Shown here: positions 34,066 to 43,078 of the stretch, in pieces
How positions within the stretch are numbered: position 1 is the stretch's first letter
Layout of the letters: each line of letters starts with the position of its first letter
From: Streptomyces rugosispiralis
GTDB lineage: Bacteria > Actinomycetota > Actinomycetes > Streptomycetales > Streptomycetaceae
NCBI RefSeq assembly: GCF_024505145.1
Contig: NZ_JANIAA010000028.1
Span: 1-64,000, forward strand
Direction: 5' to 3'
Length of the DNA stretch: 64,000 nt
Translations under genes and position numbers: made by a program
The notes under the pieces: model-generated
Told to the model about the DNA's origin: nothing
Database searches by the model: none
Seen by the model: the letters and a program-made list of their open reading frames with translations, nothing else

Positions 34066-34746
34066 CTACGAGGCGGTGTCCTTGGCTTCGTCGGCCTTGC
34101 CCTCGGCGTCCTTGGCCTCGGTCTCGGTCTCGGCCCCGCCGCTCTCCGAGTCCTCGAAGTACGCGTCGAGCACCGCGTCCAGCTCCGCCGTCCATTCCTT
34201 GAGGAACTTGCGGGCCGGTGCCTCGACATCGGCGGTGTACCAGCGCCGGTTGGTCGTATAGACGGTGATCCCGAAGCGCTTGCCGAACCGCGGGGTGTCG
34301 ACCTCCACCGCGCCGATCTCGTCCCACCCGAACTCGGCCTTCTCGCCGTCGAGTTCGAATACGACTCCGCGGCGACCGGCCCGTATGGCGCCGCGCCGGT
34401 CGGACACGTCGAAGACGACCCCGCCGTCCTCGTCCTCGTCCTGGTCCGCGTCCGCGTCCCCGTCCGCGTCCTCCGCGCCGTCGTCCGCTTCCCCGTCGGA
34501 CGCGACGACGTCCTTCGACGCGTCGGCTTCGCCGTCGGACTCCGCCGCGGCCTCGACGCGCTCTTCCTCGTCGAGCTTCGGCTCGTCCTCGGCGGTGACT
34601 TCCTCCGGCGGCCGCTCCGCCGCTGCCTTGTCCGGGGTGTCCTCCTCCACATCGGCAGGGCGCGGGGACGTCAGGCCGGGGATGTACCCCGGATCCGTCC
34701 CGGCGGTGTGCATGGGCGGGATGATCGGTCCATTGCTCTGCTCCAC
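34066..34746 (-). CDS. Acidic hypothetical protein with PH-like C-terminal domain
   Basis: A 226-residue protein. Residues about 20-100 are an unstructured Asp/Glu/Ala stretch (for example DGDADADQDEDED); the C-terminal part (AIRAGRRGVVFELDGEKAEF, GKRFGITVYTTNRRWYTADV) looks like a small PH/GRAM-type beta domain with a final helix (FLKEWTAELDAVLDAYF). The GTG at 34746 is chosen because CAATACT lies 9-15 bases upstream, which fits a leaderless or short-leader mRNA. Function unknown. Confidence 0.65.
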   Translation of the reverse strand: MEQSNGPIIPPMHTAGTDPGYIPGLTSPRPADVEEDTPDKAAAERPPEEVTAEDEPKLDEEERVEAAAESDGEADASKDVVASDGEADDGAEDADGDADADQDEDEDGGVVFDVSDRRGAIRAGRRGVVFELDGEKAEFGWDEIGAVEVDTPRFGKRFGITVYTTNRRWYTADVEAPARKFLKEWTAELDAVLDAYFEDSESGGAETETEAKDAEGKADEAKDTAS

Positions 34747-35057
34747 GGCCGGAAGTATTGCCGATAAACCTGTGCCGACGACAGGCAACCCCGGGGCCAA
34801 TCAAGCAGACACGGGAAAGCCGCAGGTTACGCGGAGCCGATTGGGGCGCGGGCCGCAGCGGTGGCCTGGCGGGCGCGCACCTTTACCGTCCCTTTACTAT
34901 GGTTGTGGGGACACTTGACCTACTAGCGCCCCCAGCACTCTCCCAGCGACGTAAGGAGCACCGGACCCGCAATGGGCGAACCTCCCAGTACCACCCGTGC
35001 CACACCCCGCCCGCCCCTAGGCGGAGCACCCCTTACAGGGCAGACGGGAGTGGCACG
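34747..35057 (+). promoter_or_regulatory. Leader region of the CNNM/CorC operon with start-codon hairpin (34995-35058)
   Basis: About 310 bases without a gene. TTACTATGGTTGTGG near 34895 is the likely promoter zone. CCGTGCCAC at 34995-35003 is exactly complementary to GTGGCACGG at 35050-35058; the 3' arm covers the last base of the GGGAG ribosome site and the first base of the GTG start. Two smaller hairpins (CCGCC/GGCGG; CCC/GGG) lie in the 46-base loop. The structure should block initiation when folded, which fits a cis-acting RNA switch for a cation exporter. Confidence 0.55.
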
Positions 35058-36461
35058 GTGACCGAGATCCTGCTGCTTCTCCTCGCACTGGCCCTCACCC
35101 TCGCCTGCGCCCTCTTCGTGGCCGCCGAGTTCTCCCTCACCACCGTCGAGCGCGGTGCCCTGGAGCGCGCCGCCGAAGCCGGTGAGCGCGGGGCCGACAG
35201 CGCGCTCACGGCCGTGCGCCGGCTGACGTTCCAGCTCTCCGGGGCCCAGCTGGGCATCACCGTCACCTCCCTGGTGATCGGCATGCTCGCCGAGCCCTCG
35301 CTGGCCGCCCTCCTCGAAACCCCGCTCACCGCGATCGGCCTGCCCGACGGCGCGGCCTCGACGACCGCCGTGGTGCTGGGCGTGGCCGTCTCCACGGTGG
35401 TGCTGATGGTCGCCGGGGAGCTGGTGCCCAAGAACTGGGCCATCTCCCGCCCGCTGCACGTGGCCAAGGCCGTCGCCTCCCCGCAGCGCGCCTTCACCGC
35501 CGCCTTCGCCCCGCTGATCCACCACCTCAACAACACGGCCAACCGCCTGGTGCGCCGCATGGGCCTGGAGCCCGCCGAGGAACTGGCCTCCGCCCGTACG
35601 CCGGACGAGCTGGTCGCGCTGGCCCGCCACTCGGCCGCCGAGGGCGCGCTGGAGCAGGACGCGGCCGAGCTGTTCGTCCGCACGCTCCACCTGGGCGAGC
35701 TGACCGCCGAGAACGTGATGACCCCGCGTGTGGACGTCCAGGCGCTGGAGGCCCACGCCACCGCCGCCGACGCGGCCAACCTCACCCTGGCCACCGGGCG
35801 GTCCCGCTTCCCCGTCTACCGCGACACCCTGGACGAGGTGGTCGGCACCGTGCACATCCGCGACGTCCTCGCCCTGGACGCCGTCCGCCGCGCCACCACC
35901 CCCGTCACCGATCTGGCCACGCCCCCGCTGCTGGTGCCCGACAGCCTCCCGGTGGACCGGCTGCTGGACCGGCTGCGCCGCGCGCACACCATGGCCGTCG
36001 TCATCGACGAGTACGGGGGCACCGCGGGCATCGCCACCCTGGAGGACATCGTCGAGGAGATCGTCGGCGACGTCCGGGACGAACACGACACCGACGAGAC
36101 GCCGGGCCTGGTGCCGCTCGGCCCCGGCGCCTGGGAGGCGGACGGCGGCGTACGGCTGGACGAACTCACCGGCATCGGCCTGACCGCCCCCGAGGGCCCG
36201 TACGAAACCGTCTCGGGCCTGCTGGCCACCGCCCTGGGGCGGATCCCGGCGGCCGGGGACACCTTTGAGACGGACGACGGCTGGCAGCTCACGGTCCTGA
36301 AGGTGGACCACCACCGCGCCGACCGCGTACGGATCACGGAGGCCGCCGAGACCGGCCACACCCCCCAGTCCTCCGAGGCCGCCGAGACCGGCCACACCCC
36401 CCGGTCCCCCGAGGCCGCCGAGACCGGCCACACCTCTGAGTCCTCCGAGGCCGCCCGATGA
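35058..36461 (+). CDS. CNNM/CorC-type transporter with CBS pair (first of two)
   Basis: A 467-residue DUF21 membrane protein: about four spans in residues 1-145 (for example ILLLLLALALTLACALFVAA; QLGITVTSLVIGMLAEP), then two CBS motifs (VMTPRVDVQAL; FPVYRDTLDEVVGTVHIRDV), a DEYGGTAGIATLEDIVEEIV signature and the CorC/HlyC C-terminal domain. The family exports or balances Mg2+/Co2+. The last 40 residues are three copies of EAAETGHTxxS. The stop overlaps the next gene. Confidence 0.9.
   Translation: MTEILLLLLALALTLACALFVAAEFSLTTVERGALERAAEAGERGADSALTAVRRLTFQLSGAQLGITVTSLVIGMLAEPSLAALLETPLTAIGLPDGAASTTAVVLGVAVSTVVLMVAGELVPKNWAISRPLHVAKAVASPQRAFTAAFAPLIHHLNNTANRLVRRMGLEPAEELASARTPDELVALARHSAAEGALEQDAAELFVRTLHLGELTAENVMTPRVDVQALEAHATAADAANLTLATGRSRFPVYRDTLDEVVGTVHIRDVLALDAVRRATTPVTDLATPPLLVPDSLPVDRLLDRLRRAHTMAVVIDEYGGTAGIATLEDIVEEIVGDVRDEHDTDETPGLVPLGPGAWEADGGVRLDELTGIGLTAPEGPYETVSGLLATALGRIPAAGDTFETDDGWQLTVLKVDHHRADRVRITEAAETGHTPQSSEAAETGHTPRSPEAAETGHTSESSEAAR
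36339..36455. repeat. Three 39-bp tandem units at the end of the transporter gene
   Basis: Units starting GAGGCCGCCGAGACCGGCCA at 36339, 36378 and 36417 encode EAAETGHTPQSS, EAAETGHTPRSP and EAAETGHTSESS. All are in frame. Length variation between strains would be expected. Confidence 0.85.
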
Positions 36462-37477
36462 CCGTCGTTCAACTCGCCATCGGCGCCCTCACCCTCCTCA
36501 CCAACGCCTTCTTCGTCGGCGCCGAATTCGCCCTGATCTCCGTGCGCCGCAGCCAGATCGAACCGCGTGCGCAGGCGGGGGAGAAACGGGCGCGCGGTGT
36601 GCTGTGGGCGCTGGAGCACCTGTCCGCGCTGATGGCCACCGCCCAGCTCGGCATCACCATCTCCTCCCTCGTGCTGGGCGCGGTCGCCGAACCGGCCATC
36701 GCCCATCTGCTGGAGCCCGGTTTCGACGCCGTCCATGTCCCGCCCGCCCTGGTGCATCCGATCGCGTTCGTCATCGCGCTCACGGCGGCCACGTATCTCC
36801 ACATGCTCATCGGCGAGATGGTCCCCAAGAACATCGCCCTCGCCGCGCCCGAGCGCACCGCGCTTCTCCTCGGCCCGCCGCTGGTGGCCCTCACCCGCCT
36901 CCTGCGCCCCGTGGTCTTCGGCGTCAACGCGTTCGCCAACGCGCTGCTGCGGCTGCTGAAGGTCGAGCCGAAGGACGAGGTCGAGTCGGTCTTCACCGAC
37001 GACGAACTCATCCGGCTGGTACGGGACTCCAGCGACGCCGGGCTGCTGGACAAGTCCGGTGGCGAGCGGCTGCGCGACGCCCTGGAGCTGGGCACCCGGC
37101 GGGTCGGCGACATCCTCGTCCCCCTCGACGAGATGGTCACCGTCGACCACCGCGTCACCCCCGCCCAACTGGAACGCACGGCGGCCGCCTCCGGCTACGG
37201 CCGGCTCCCGGTCACCGGCCCCGGCGGCGCCATCCTGGGCTATCTGCACATCAAGGACACCCTCGGCGTCGCCGACCGGGACCGCCCCTTCCCGCCCACC
37301 GCCGTGCACACCGTCCCCCGTGTGCGCGCCGACACCCCGCTGGACGACACCCTCACCACCATGCGCGCCACGGGGGCCCATCTGGCCGCCGTGACGGCCG
37401 ACACCGGCGCGGTCCTGGGCTTCGTCACGATGACGGACGTCCTGGACGAACTGGTGGGCCCGGCCACCCCGGCCTAG
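36458..37477 (+). CDS. CNNM/CorC-type transporter with CBS pair (second of two)
   Basis: A 339-residue paralogue beginning in an ATGA overlap. DUF21 membrane domain (LAIGALTLLTNAFFVGAEFA; QLGITISSLVLGAVAEPAIA), MVPKNIALAAPE, then CBS motifs (ILVPLDEMVTVDHRV; YGRLPVTGPGGAILGYLHIK). It lacks the C-terminal CorC domain of its partner, so the two probably form a heteromer. Confidence 0.9.
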   Translation: MTVVQLAIGALTLLTNAFFVGAEFALISVRRSQIEPRAQAGEKRARGVLWALEHLSALMATAQLGITISSLVLGAVAEPAIAHLLEPGFDAVHVPPALVHPIAFVIALTAATYLHMLIGEMVPKNIALAAPERTALLLGPPLVALTRLLRPVVFGVNAFANALLRLLKVEPKDEVESVFTDDELIRLVRDSSDAGLLDKSGGERLRDALELGTRRVGDILVPLDEMVTVDHRVTPAQLERTAAASGYGRLPVTGPGGAILGYLHIKDTLGVADRDRPFPPTAVHTVPRVRADTPLDDTLTTMRATGAHLAAVTADTGAVLGFVTMTDVLDELVGPATPA

Positions 37478-37501
37478 CCGGGGGGCGTCACACGGCGCGG
37501 C

Positions 37502-39799
37502 TCAGGCCGACGGCCGGGCCGGCGGATGAACCGACGGTCGGTCCGGCCGTACGGAGAACGCCGTGTCCCCGGCCGTCGCCACGATCGCGTCCTTGACGAG
37601 CAGCACCCTCGGCTCCGCGTCCTCCGCCGCGGTCCCGGGGTCGTTCAGCGCGGCCGTGCGCCACGCCTCCTTGCCGTCGGCCACGTTCAGCGCGAGCAGA
37701 CGGCCGAAGCGGTTGGCGAAGTACAGCTGCCCGTACCGCCGGGACAGCACCGGCTCGGACAGGCTCTCCGTCTCCGTCGACCGCTGCCACAGCTCGCGGC
37801 CGCTGTCCGCCGCCACCGCGGTGACCATTCCGTTGGGACGGACGAAGTAGACGGTGCCGTCCAGCAGGGTCGGCTTGCCGAGCACGGGGCGCCGCAGCGG
37901 GATCCGCGTGATCTCGCCGGTGCGCGTATCCACCCGCACCATGGCGTTGTACGGGCGCTCGTACCCCGAGTCGTACACCTCCTTCGCGGTCTGCGGGACC
38001 AGGAACAGCGGCTTGCCCTGGACCGCGCCGAGGGTCAGCGCCTTCCGCGGGAGGGTGGTGAGGTTCCGCTGCGTGCCGTCGGAGGGGTCGAGCCGCAGCA
38101 GGTCGTACGGGCCCTCGGCGGCCAGGCCGTTGGAGTCGTTGGGCGCGCACAGGGCGTACGGCGCACCGTCCAGCGTCGTCGGCTCGCAGAACTTCCCCTC
38201 GAGCGCCGGAGACTGCCACAGCCGGGCGCCCGACGGCCCGTAGGCGACGAGCTCCCGGGCATCCGACGACAGCGTCAGCACCCCGCCGCGGAACATGCGC
38301 ACGTCGGCGGAGCCGCTGATGCTCCGCTCCCACCGCTGCTTCCGGGTGGCGACGTCCAGGGCCACGACGTACCGCTCGCCGCCCTCCGCCTCCCGGTAGG
38401 TGTAGACGATTCCGTCCCGCACCCCGATGGGCCGCGCCAGCTGGGGGCGGGTGCCCCACCGCCACTGGACGTGGCCGGTGGCGGCGTCGACCCTGGCGAC
38501 CGTGAACCCGTTGCCGCCGCAGTACAGGGTCCGGCCGTCCTCCGGGGCACATCCCGGCTCGTTGTAGACGAGGGGCGGCCCCTCGGTCTCGGCCCGCAGG
38601 TCCGCCCGCCACGGCTGCCAGCCCTTGGGGAGCGAGGCGGGCCGCTGGGAGTGCGCGGCGTCGGCGGTGGCGGACGCGTCGCCCGACGAGTCCGTCATGT
38701 CCGGGGCGAAGACCGCCGCGGCGACGGTGAGCCCGGTGACGGCCAGGGCCACTCCGGCGGTGGTGACGACGAGCTGCCGCCGGGCGCCTCGCCGCGGTGG
38801 GGCCGGCGGGGAGGCGGGGGGCTGCGGGGCGTGGGCCGGGGTCGGGGCCGGGGCTGGGCTCGCGGCCGGGGAGACGGGAGGACGTCCAGGGGCGGACGCG
38901 GCGGGGCCGGGGGCCGCCCCGGGGCTGCCGACCGTCCCGGGCCCGTGCGCCGTCGCGGAGCCATCGGCCGCCGCCGGGGAAGCCGCCGGGAAATCCGACA
39001 GCCCGCGCAGCAGGCGATGCAGCTCGTCCAGTTCCGGCCGGGCCTCCGGATCCTTGGCCAGACAGCGCTCGGCGATGGGCCGCAGCGGTTCCGGGACCCC
39101 CTCCAGGGTCGGCTGCTCGTACATCACCTGGTAGCCCGACAGATAGGGGCTGTCCGACTCGAACGGACTGCTGCCCCGCGCCGCGTACACCAGCAGCGAG
39201 CCCAGCGAGAAGACGTCCGATGCCCCCGTGACCCCCCGCGGACTGCGCAGCTGCTCCGGCGACATGAACGGCGGGGTGCCGAGCACCCGCCCGATGGTGA
39301 CGGTGAGCGTCTGGCTGTCGACGGCGCGGGAGATGCCGAAGTCGATGACGCGCGGACCGTCCTCGGCCATCAGGATGTTGGCCGGTTTCAGATCCCGGTG
39401 CACCACCCCGGCCCGGTGGATGTCGCGCAGCGCCTCGACCAGTCCGAGGCCGAGCGTCCGCAACTCCCGCCCGCTCAGGGGCCCGTTCCTCCGGACGACC
39501 TCGGAGAGGGTTCGGCCCGGTACGTACAGGGTGGCCATCCACGGCCGGTCGGCCTCCGGATCGGCGTCCACGACGGGGGCGGTGAACGCCCCGCTCACCC
39601 GGCGCGCCGCCGCGACCTCCTGCCGGAAGCGGGTGCGGAACTCCTCGTCCTGCGCGTACTGCTCATGGACCAGCTTGATCGCGACCCGGCGCCCCGAGGC
39701 CGCGCGCCCGAGATAGACGACGCCCATGCCGCCCGCCCCGAGCCGGTCGAGCAGGGCGTAGCCGCCTATGGATTCCGGATCCCCGGTGGCCAGCGGCAT
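37502..39799 (-). CDS. Ser/Thr protein kinase with extracellular PQQ-type beta-propeller
   Basis: A 765-residue receptor-like kinase. The kinase domain (about 12-270) is complete: LGAGGMGVVYLG, VAIKLVHEQ, HRDLKPANILM, IDFGISRAV, PPFMSPEQL. A Pro/Ala-rich juxtamembrane stretch, one span (LVVTTAGVALAVTGLTVAAA, about 345-365), then a PQQ-like seven-blade propeller with repeated W and GxVYF/LY motifs (GNGFTVARVDAATGHVQWRW, DGIVYTYREAEGG, GTVYFVRPNGMVTAVAADSG). It probably senses an external ligand. Divergent from a DUF4232 lipoprotein gene. Confidence 0.92.
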   Translation of the reverse strand: MPLATGDPESIGGYALLDRLGAGGMGVVYLGRAASGRRVAIKLVHEQYAQDEEFRTRFRQEVAAARRVSGAFTAPVVDADPEADRPWMATLYVPGRTLSEVVRRNGPLSGRELRTLGLGLVEALRDIHRAGVVHRDLKPANILMAEDGPRVIDFGISRAVDSQTLTVTIGRVLGTPPFMSPEQLRSPRGVTGASDVFSLGSLLVYAARGSSPFESDSPYLSGYQVMYEQPTLEGVPEPLRPIAERCLAKDPEARPELDELHRLLRGLSDFPAASPAAADGSATAHGPGTVGSPGAAPGPAASAPGRPPVSPAASPAPAPTPAHAPQPPASPPAPPRRGARRQLVVTTAGVALAVTGLTVAAAVFAPDMTDSSGDASATADAAHSQRPASLPKGWQPWRADLRAETEGPPLVYNEPGCAPEDGRTLYCGGNGFTVARVDAATGHVQWRWGTRPQLARPIGVRDGIVYTYREAEGGERYVVALDVATRKQRWERSISGSADVRMFRGGVLTLSSDARELVAYGPSGARLWQSPALEGKFCEPTTLDGAPYALCAPNDSNGLAAEGPYDLLRLDPSDGTQRNLTTLPRKALTLGAVQGKPLFLVPQTAKEVYDSGYERPYNAMVRVDTRTGEITRIPLRRPVLGKPTLLDGTVYFVRPNGMVTAVAADSGRELWQRSTETESLSEPVLSRRYGQLYFANRFGRLLALNVADGKEAWRTAALNDPGTAAEDAEPRVLLVKDAIVATAGDTAFSVRPDRPSVHPPARPSA

Positions 39800-40112
39800 C
39801 GCCGATCCCCTCTCCCGCGCCTCTCCCGCGCTGTTTTCGCGTCTCGAACACGGTCCTACCGGAGACCTACATTAGGTCGGCCGGGGCCCCGGCGGACCAT
39901 GCGGTCCAGGACGTGGCGGAACGGTGATGTGCGCCACGGCCGCGCGCGGGGGCGAACGGGGCGGTGCGGACAGGGAAGTTCCGTTAGTCGCGCGTTAGCG
40001 GAACGGAGCCGGGACGGCAGTGATACGCCAGCGGACCACGGAAAGCTCATAGCCACACCGAGGGCCGGTGCGGAACACCGGCCGGACCGCCGACCCATTG
40101 GGGGAGCCCGCC
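39800..40112. promoter_or_regulatory. Divergent promoter region with 11-bp-spaced GTTAG pair (39983-39998)
   Basis: No gene. GTTAG occurs at 39983-39987 and 39994-39998, a direct repeat of exactly 11 bp, embedded in a larger dyad (GTTCCG / CGGAAC). Closely similar elements lie before the other two DUF4232 genes (44155-44170; 52795-52810 on the other strand) at comparable distances from the start. Eleven-bp direct repeats are typical of OmpR-type or SARP-type binding. Confidence 0.55.
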
Positions 40113-40868
40113 ATGAACGTCACCGCCTACCGTCGCGGCCGCACCGTCCGTACGATCGCCGCCTCCATCGTGGCCGTCGCCGCGCTGAGCGTGACCGCGG
40201 CGTGCAGCGGGGACGGAGACGGCGGCTCCGACAACGCGGGCAAGGCGAACTCGTCGGCCACGGCCCCCGCGTCCGGCGCGGACGAACAGGGTGCGGGCAA
40301 GGCCGAGGCGGGCAAGGCCGAGCCGGGCAAGGAGAACCAGGGCGGCAAGGAGAACCAGGGCGGCAAGGAGAACCAGGGCGGCAAGGAGGGCGCCGCCGGT
40401 GTCAAGGACGCGAAGTCGCAGACCCAGAATTCCGGCGGCGGCTCCGAGTCCGACCCGGTCGGCGACTGCGACATCAACAAGACGGCCATCACCGTCCAGA
40501 ACGTCAAGAGCCCCATCAATCACATGCTGCTCAAGGCGACCAACAAGGCCGGCGTGGACTGCAAGCTGGTCGGCTACCCGAGCCTGAAGTTCGGCGCCGA
40601 CGCGCAGGCCGCCACCCCGGTGAACGAGGACAGCAAGCCGCAGGCCGTGGTCATGCTCGCCCCGGGCGAGAGCGCCTACGCGGGCATCACCACCTCCGCG
40701 GCGGACGGCTCGGGCGTCGAGGGCGGCAAGGTCGACTCGCTCGAGGTCTTCATCGACGGCAACGAGGACCCCAAGCCGGTCGAACTGCCCGGCGGCTCGG
40801 TCTACGTCGACAGCGCGGCGAAGGTCACGTACTGGCAGAAGGACGCGCAGACCGCCCTGACCTGGTAA
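40113..40868 (+). CDS. DUF4232 lipoprotein (first of three)
   Basis: A 251-residue lipoprotein: signal peptide IAASIVAVAALSVTAAC with lipobox TAAC (Cys30), a Gly/Lys/Glu linker with three exact GGKENQ repeats (18-bp units), and a DUF4232 beta-sandwich with paired Cys (VGDCDINK; GVDCKLVGYPSLKF). Function unknown; such proteins are surface-exposed and numerous in Streptomyces. GGGGGAGCC precedes the ATG. The kinase with PQQ propeller is divergent. Confidence 0.85.
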   Translation: MNVTAYRRGRTVRTIAASIVAVAALSVTAACSGDGDGGSDNAGKANSSATAPASGADEQGAGKAEAGKAEPGKENQGGKENQGGKENQGGKEGAAGVKDAKSQTQNSGGGSESDPVGDCDINKTAITVQNVKSPINHMLLKATNKAGVDCKLVGYPSLKFGADAQAATPVNEDSKPQAVVMLAPGESAYAGITTSAADGSGVEGGKVDSLEVFIDGNEDPKPVELPGGSVYVDSAAKVTYWQKDAQTALTW

Positions 40869-41003
40869 CACGCGCACAAGCACCCCTGTGCCCGACTGTT
40901 CATCTACATGAACACTGTCTTGCATAGAAGACAGCCCGCCCTGGAGGATGAAGCGGCGCCGCCGACGCGGCGCACCGGGCACAGGCACAGGGGTGGGGAA
41001 CGG

Positions 41004-41762
41004 ATGGGCATCGGCTCCGCGGTGCTGCTGGTGTCGGCCGGTGTGGCCTCCGGGCTCGCCGGTTCGATCGCGGGGCTGGCCTCGCTGTTCAGCTATCCGG
41101 CGCTGCTGGCGGTGGGACTGCCGCCGGTGGCCGCGAATGTGACCAACACGGTGGCGCTGTTCTCCAACACCGTCGGCACCGCGGCCGGATCCCGCGCCGA
41201 ACTCCGCGGCCGACGCGACCGCCTCCTCCGCCTCGCCGCCATCGCGGCGCTGGGCGGCGCGGTCGGGGCCGCCCTGCTGCTGTCCACCCCGTCCTCCGCC
41301 TTCGAGGCCGTCGTACCGTGGCTGATCGCCCTCGGCTCGGTACTGATCCTGGTCCGCGACCCGCTCCGCCGGCTCATGGCCTCCCGCTCACGCCCCCTGG
41401 CCCACACCGCCCGCCCCACCCTCCCGCTGGCGTGCGCGGTCCTGCTGGTCGGCCTCTACGGCGGCTACTTCGGCGCGGCCTCGGGCGTCCTGATGCTGGC
41501 AGTGCTCTCCCTGACGGCCACGGAACCCCTCCCGGTCACCAACGCCGTCAAGAACATCGCCACCGGCGCGGCCAACGTAACGGCCGCGGTCGCCTACGTA
41601 GCCGTAGCCCCGGTCAACTGGCCCGCCGCCGCCACCCTCGGCCTGGGCGCCCTCCTGGGCAGCTGGCTGGGCCCCCTGGCCGTCCGCCGCCTCCCCGAAA
41701 CCCCCCTCCGAATCGCCATAGCCCTGGGCGGCCTCGGCCTGGCCATCTCCCTCTGGCGCTGA
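41004..41762 (+). CDS. TSUP/TauE-SafE family permease
   Basis: A 252-residue membrane protein with seven to eight spans and the duplicated TSUP motif: GLAGSIAGLASLFSYPALLA near the start and GLYGGYFGAASGVLMLAVL in the second half. Probable sulfite/organosulfonate or related anion exporter. The ATG at 41004 is chosen because the first TSUP helix starts there and GGGGTGGGG precedes it. Confidence 0.88.
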   Translation: MGIGSAVLLVSAGVASGLAGSIAGLASLFSYPALLAVGLPPVAANVTNTVALFSNTVGTAAGSRAELRGRRDRLLRLAAIAALGGAVGAALLLSTPSSAFEAVVPWLIALGSVLILVRDPLRRLMASRSRPLAHTARPTLPLACAVLLVGLYGGYFGAASGVLMLAVLSLTATEPLPVTNAVKNIATGAANVTAAVAYVAVAPVNWPAAATLGLGALLGSWLGPLAVRRLPETPLRIAIALGGLGLAISLWR

Positions 41763-41861
41763 CCCCGCCGACGGCATTACCCCGGACGTAATCGCACCGA
41801 TCCGCTGCCCCCGGCAGCATGGTGATCGCTTCCCGCAAGGTTTCCGATCGGAGGGATCACC

Positions 41862-42311
41862 ATGTCCTCGGCCGCGCCCATGACCACCCGCGCCCTGGTG
41901 GAGGAACTGCTGCGCCGCATCGGTGAGGGGGACCCCGAGCGGATCGCCGAGCTGTATGCCGGGCGCAGTGACTGGAAGCTGGACTGGCCGGAGAGCGAGC
42001 ACGGCCGTGCGGCCACCCCGTGGATTCGGCACCGGTCCACCCGCGCGGATGTGGTGGGCCACTTCCGGGAGTTGGCCCGGCACCATGTGCCCGAGGAGGC
42101 GGACACCGAGGTCGAGCGGATTCTCGTCGACGGCGACGACGCGGTGGTGCTGGGCGAGATCCGTCAGACCGCCCGGTCCACCGGGCGCGCCTATCGTGCG
42201 CGGTTCGCCCTGCACCTCACGTTCGAGGGCGGCCTCGTCACCCGGCACCACGTCTACGAGGACAGCCTCGCGGTGGCCCAGGCGTTCAGCACGCCCCAGC
42301 CGCGGGCATGA
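41862..42311 (+). CDS. SnoaL/NTF2-like protein
   Basis: A 149-residue NTF2-fold protein: N-terminal helix with GDPERIAELYAGRSDWKLDW, and a central DADDAVVLGEI-like strand pair, ending HHVYEDSLAVAQAF. GGAGGGATCACC gives a perfect ribosome site. No catalytic motif stands out; these proteins are often small-molecule isomerases, hydrolases or stress proteins. Confidence 0.82.
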   Translation: MSSAAPMTTRALVEELLRRIGEGDPERIAELYAGRSDWKLDWPESEHGRAATPWIRHRSTRADVVGHFRELARHHVPEEADTEVERILVDGDDAVVLGEIRQTARSTGRAYRARFALHLTFEGGLVTRHHVYEDSLAVAQAFSTPQPRA

Positions 42312-42329
42312 CGCCGGGCCATTGAGCGA

Positions 42330-42884
42330 TCAGCGGGTGAGCAGGGGCTCCACCCGGGACAGGGTGTCCAGGATGTTCGCCTCCGTGATCGCCATCCGCG
42401 CCTCGTCCGGCGTCAGCCAGCGCAGCGGCGCGTCCGGGTTCTCCGGCCGTACCGCCTCGGGAGCGCCGGTGGCCAGCACGAAGCGCACATCGGCGTGCTC
42501 ATGCGCCGGCTCCCGGCTGTTCGCGGGGACCGGGACGATCACCAGATGCCGCACCTCCGCGTCCGGCCACGGGGCCAGATCGGGCAGCCCCGTCTCCTCC
42601 CGCCCCTCCCGCAGCGCGATGGCGAGCGGATCGTGCTCACTCGGGTCGCCATGCCCGCCGACCAGCAGCCACGACTGGTGGCGCTGGTGCCAACGCAGCA
42701 GCACCCGGCCGCTGTCGGGGTGCACGATCAGGGCGGAGGCGGTGATGTGGAGGGGACTCGTGCGGTCCCAGGGCGCGCCCGCCTCGATGACGTCGCGCAC
42801 CCGCTTGACGTCGGCGCATTCCGCGGTGGTCTTCGGCCGGTAGCCCGTAAGGACATGGAGGACTGAGTGATCGGCTGTGGCCAT
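42330..42884 (-). CDS. Nudix hydrolase
   Basis: A 184-residue Nudix protein with GGHGDPSEHDPLAIALREGR followed by EETGL; REGREE is intact. The N-terminal 40 residues and the HLVIVPVPANSREPAHEHAD segment match the actinobacterial Nudix group with a long hydrophilic insertion. Convergent with the NTF2-like gene. Confidence 0.87.
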   Translation of the reverse strand: MATADHSVLHVLTGYRPKTTAECADVKRVRDVIEAGAPWDRTSPLHITASALIVHPDSGRVLLRWHQRHQSWLLVGGHGDPSEHDPLAIALREGREETGLPDLAPWPDAEVRHLVIVPVPANSREPAHEHADVRFVLATGAPEAVRPENPDAPLRWLTPDEARMAITEANILDTLSRVEPLLTR

Positions 42885-42960
42885 GCGCGGATCCTAACGA
42901 CGCCGGCCCGCCCACGGCGCGCGGTTTTCCTCACCCTCGACTCGGGCTCCCTGCTCCGTG

Positions 42961-42987
42961 TATCCCGTATATCCCGTATATCCCGTG
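42961..42987. repeat. Three 9-bp tandem TATCCCGTA units
   Basis: TATCCCGTA, TATCCCGTA, TATCCCGTG in direct repeat with an extra half unit on the left. AT-rich; could be a slippage tract in the leader between the Nudix and xylanase genes. Confidence 0.7.
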
Positions 42988-43078
42988 TACCGCGTGCGCC
43001 CTCGTGCGCGTGAGCCCCAGGCGGGTCGGCCTGGGGCTCTGTGGTGGTGGCACGGGACGGACGGGTCGGATCCGAATG

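Noticed and set aside
37526..40927. A 1133-codon plus-strand frame opposite the PQQ kinase
   Set aside because: Composition is Arg/Gly/Ala noise and both overlapping real genes (kinase on minus, lipoprotein on plus) are well supported.
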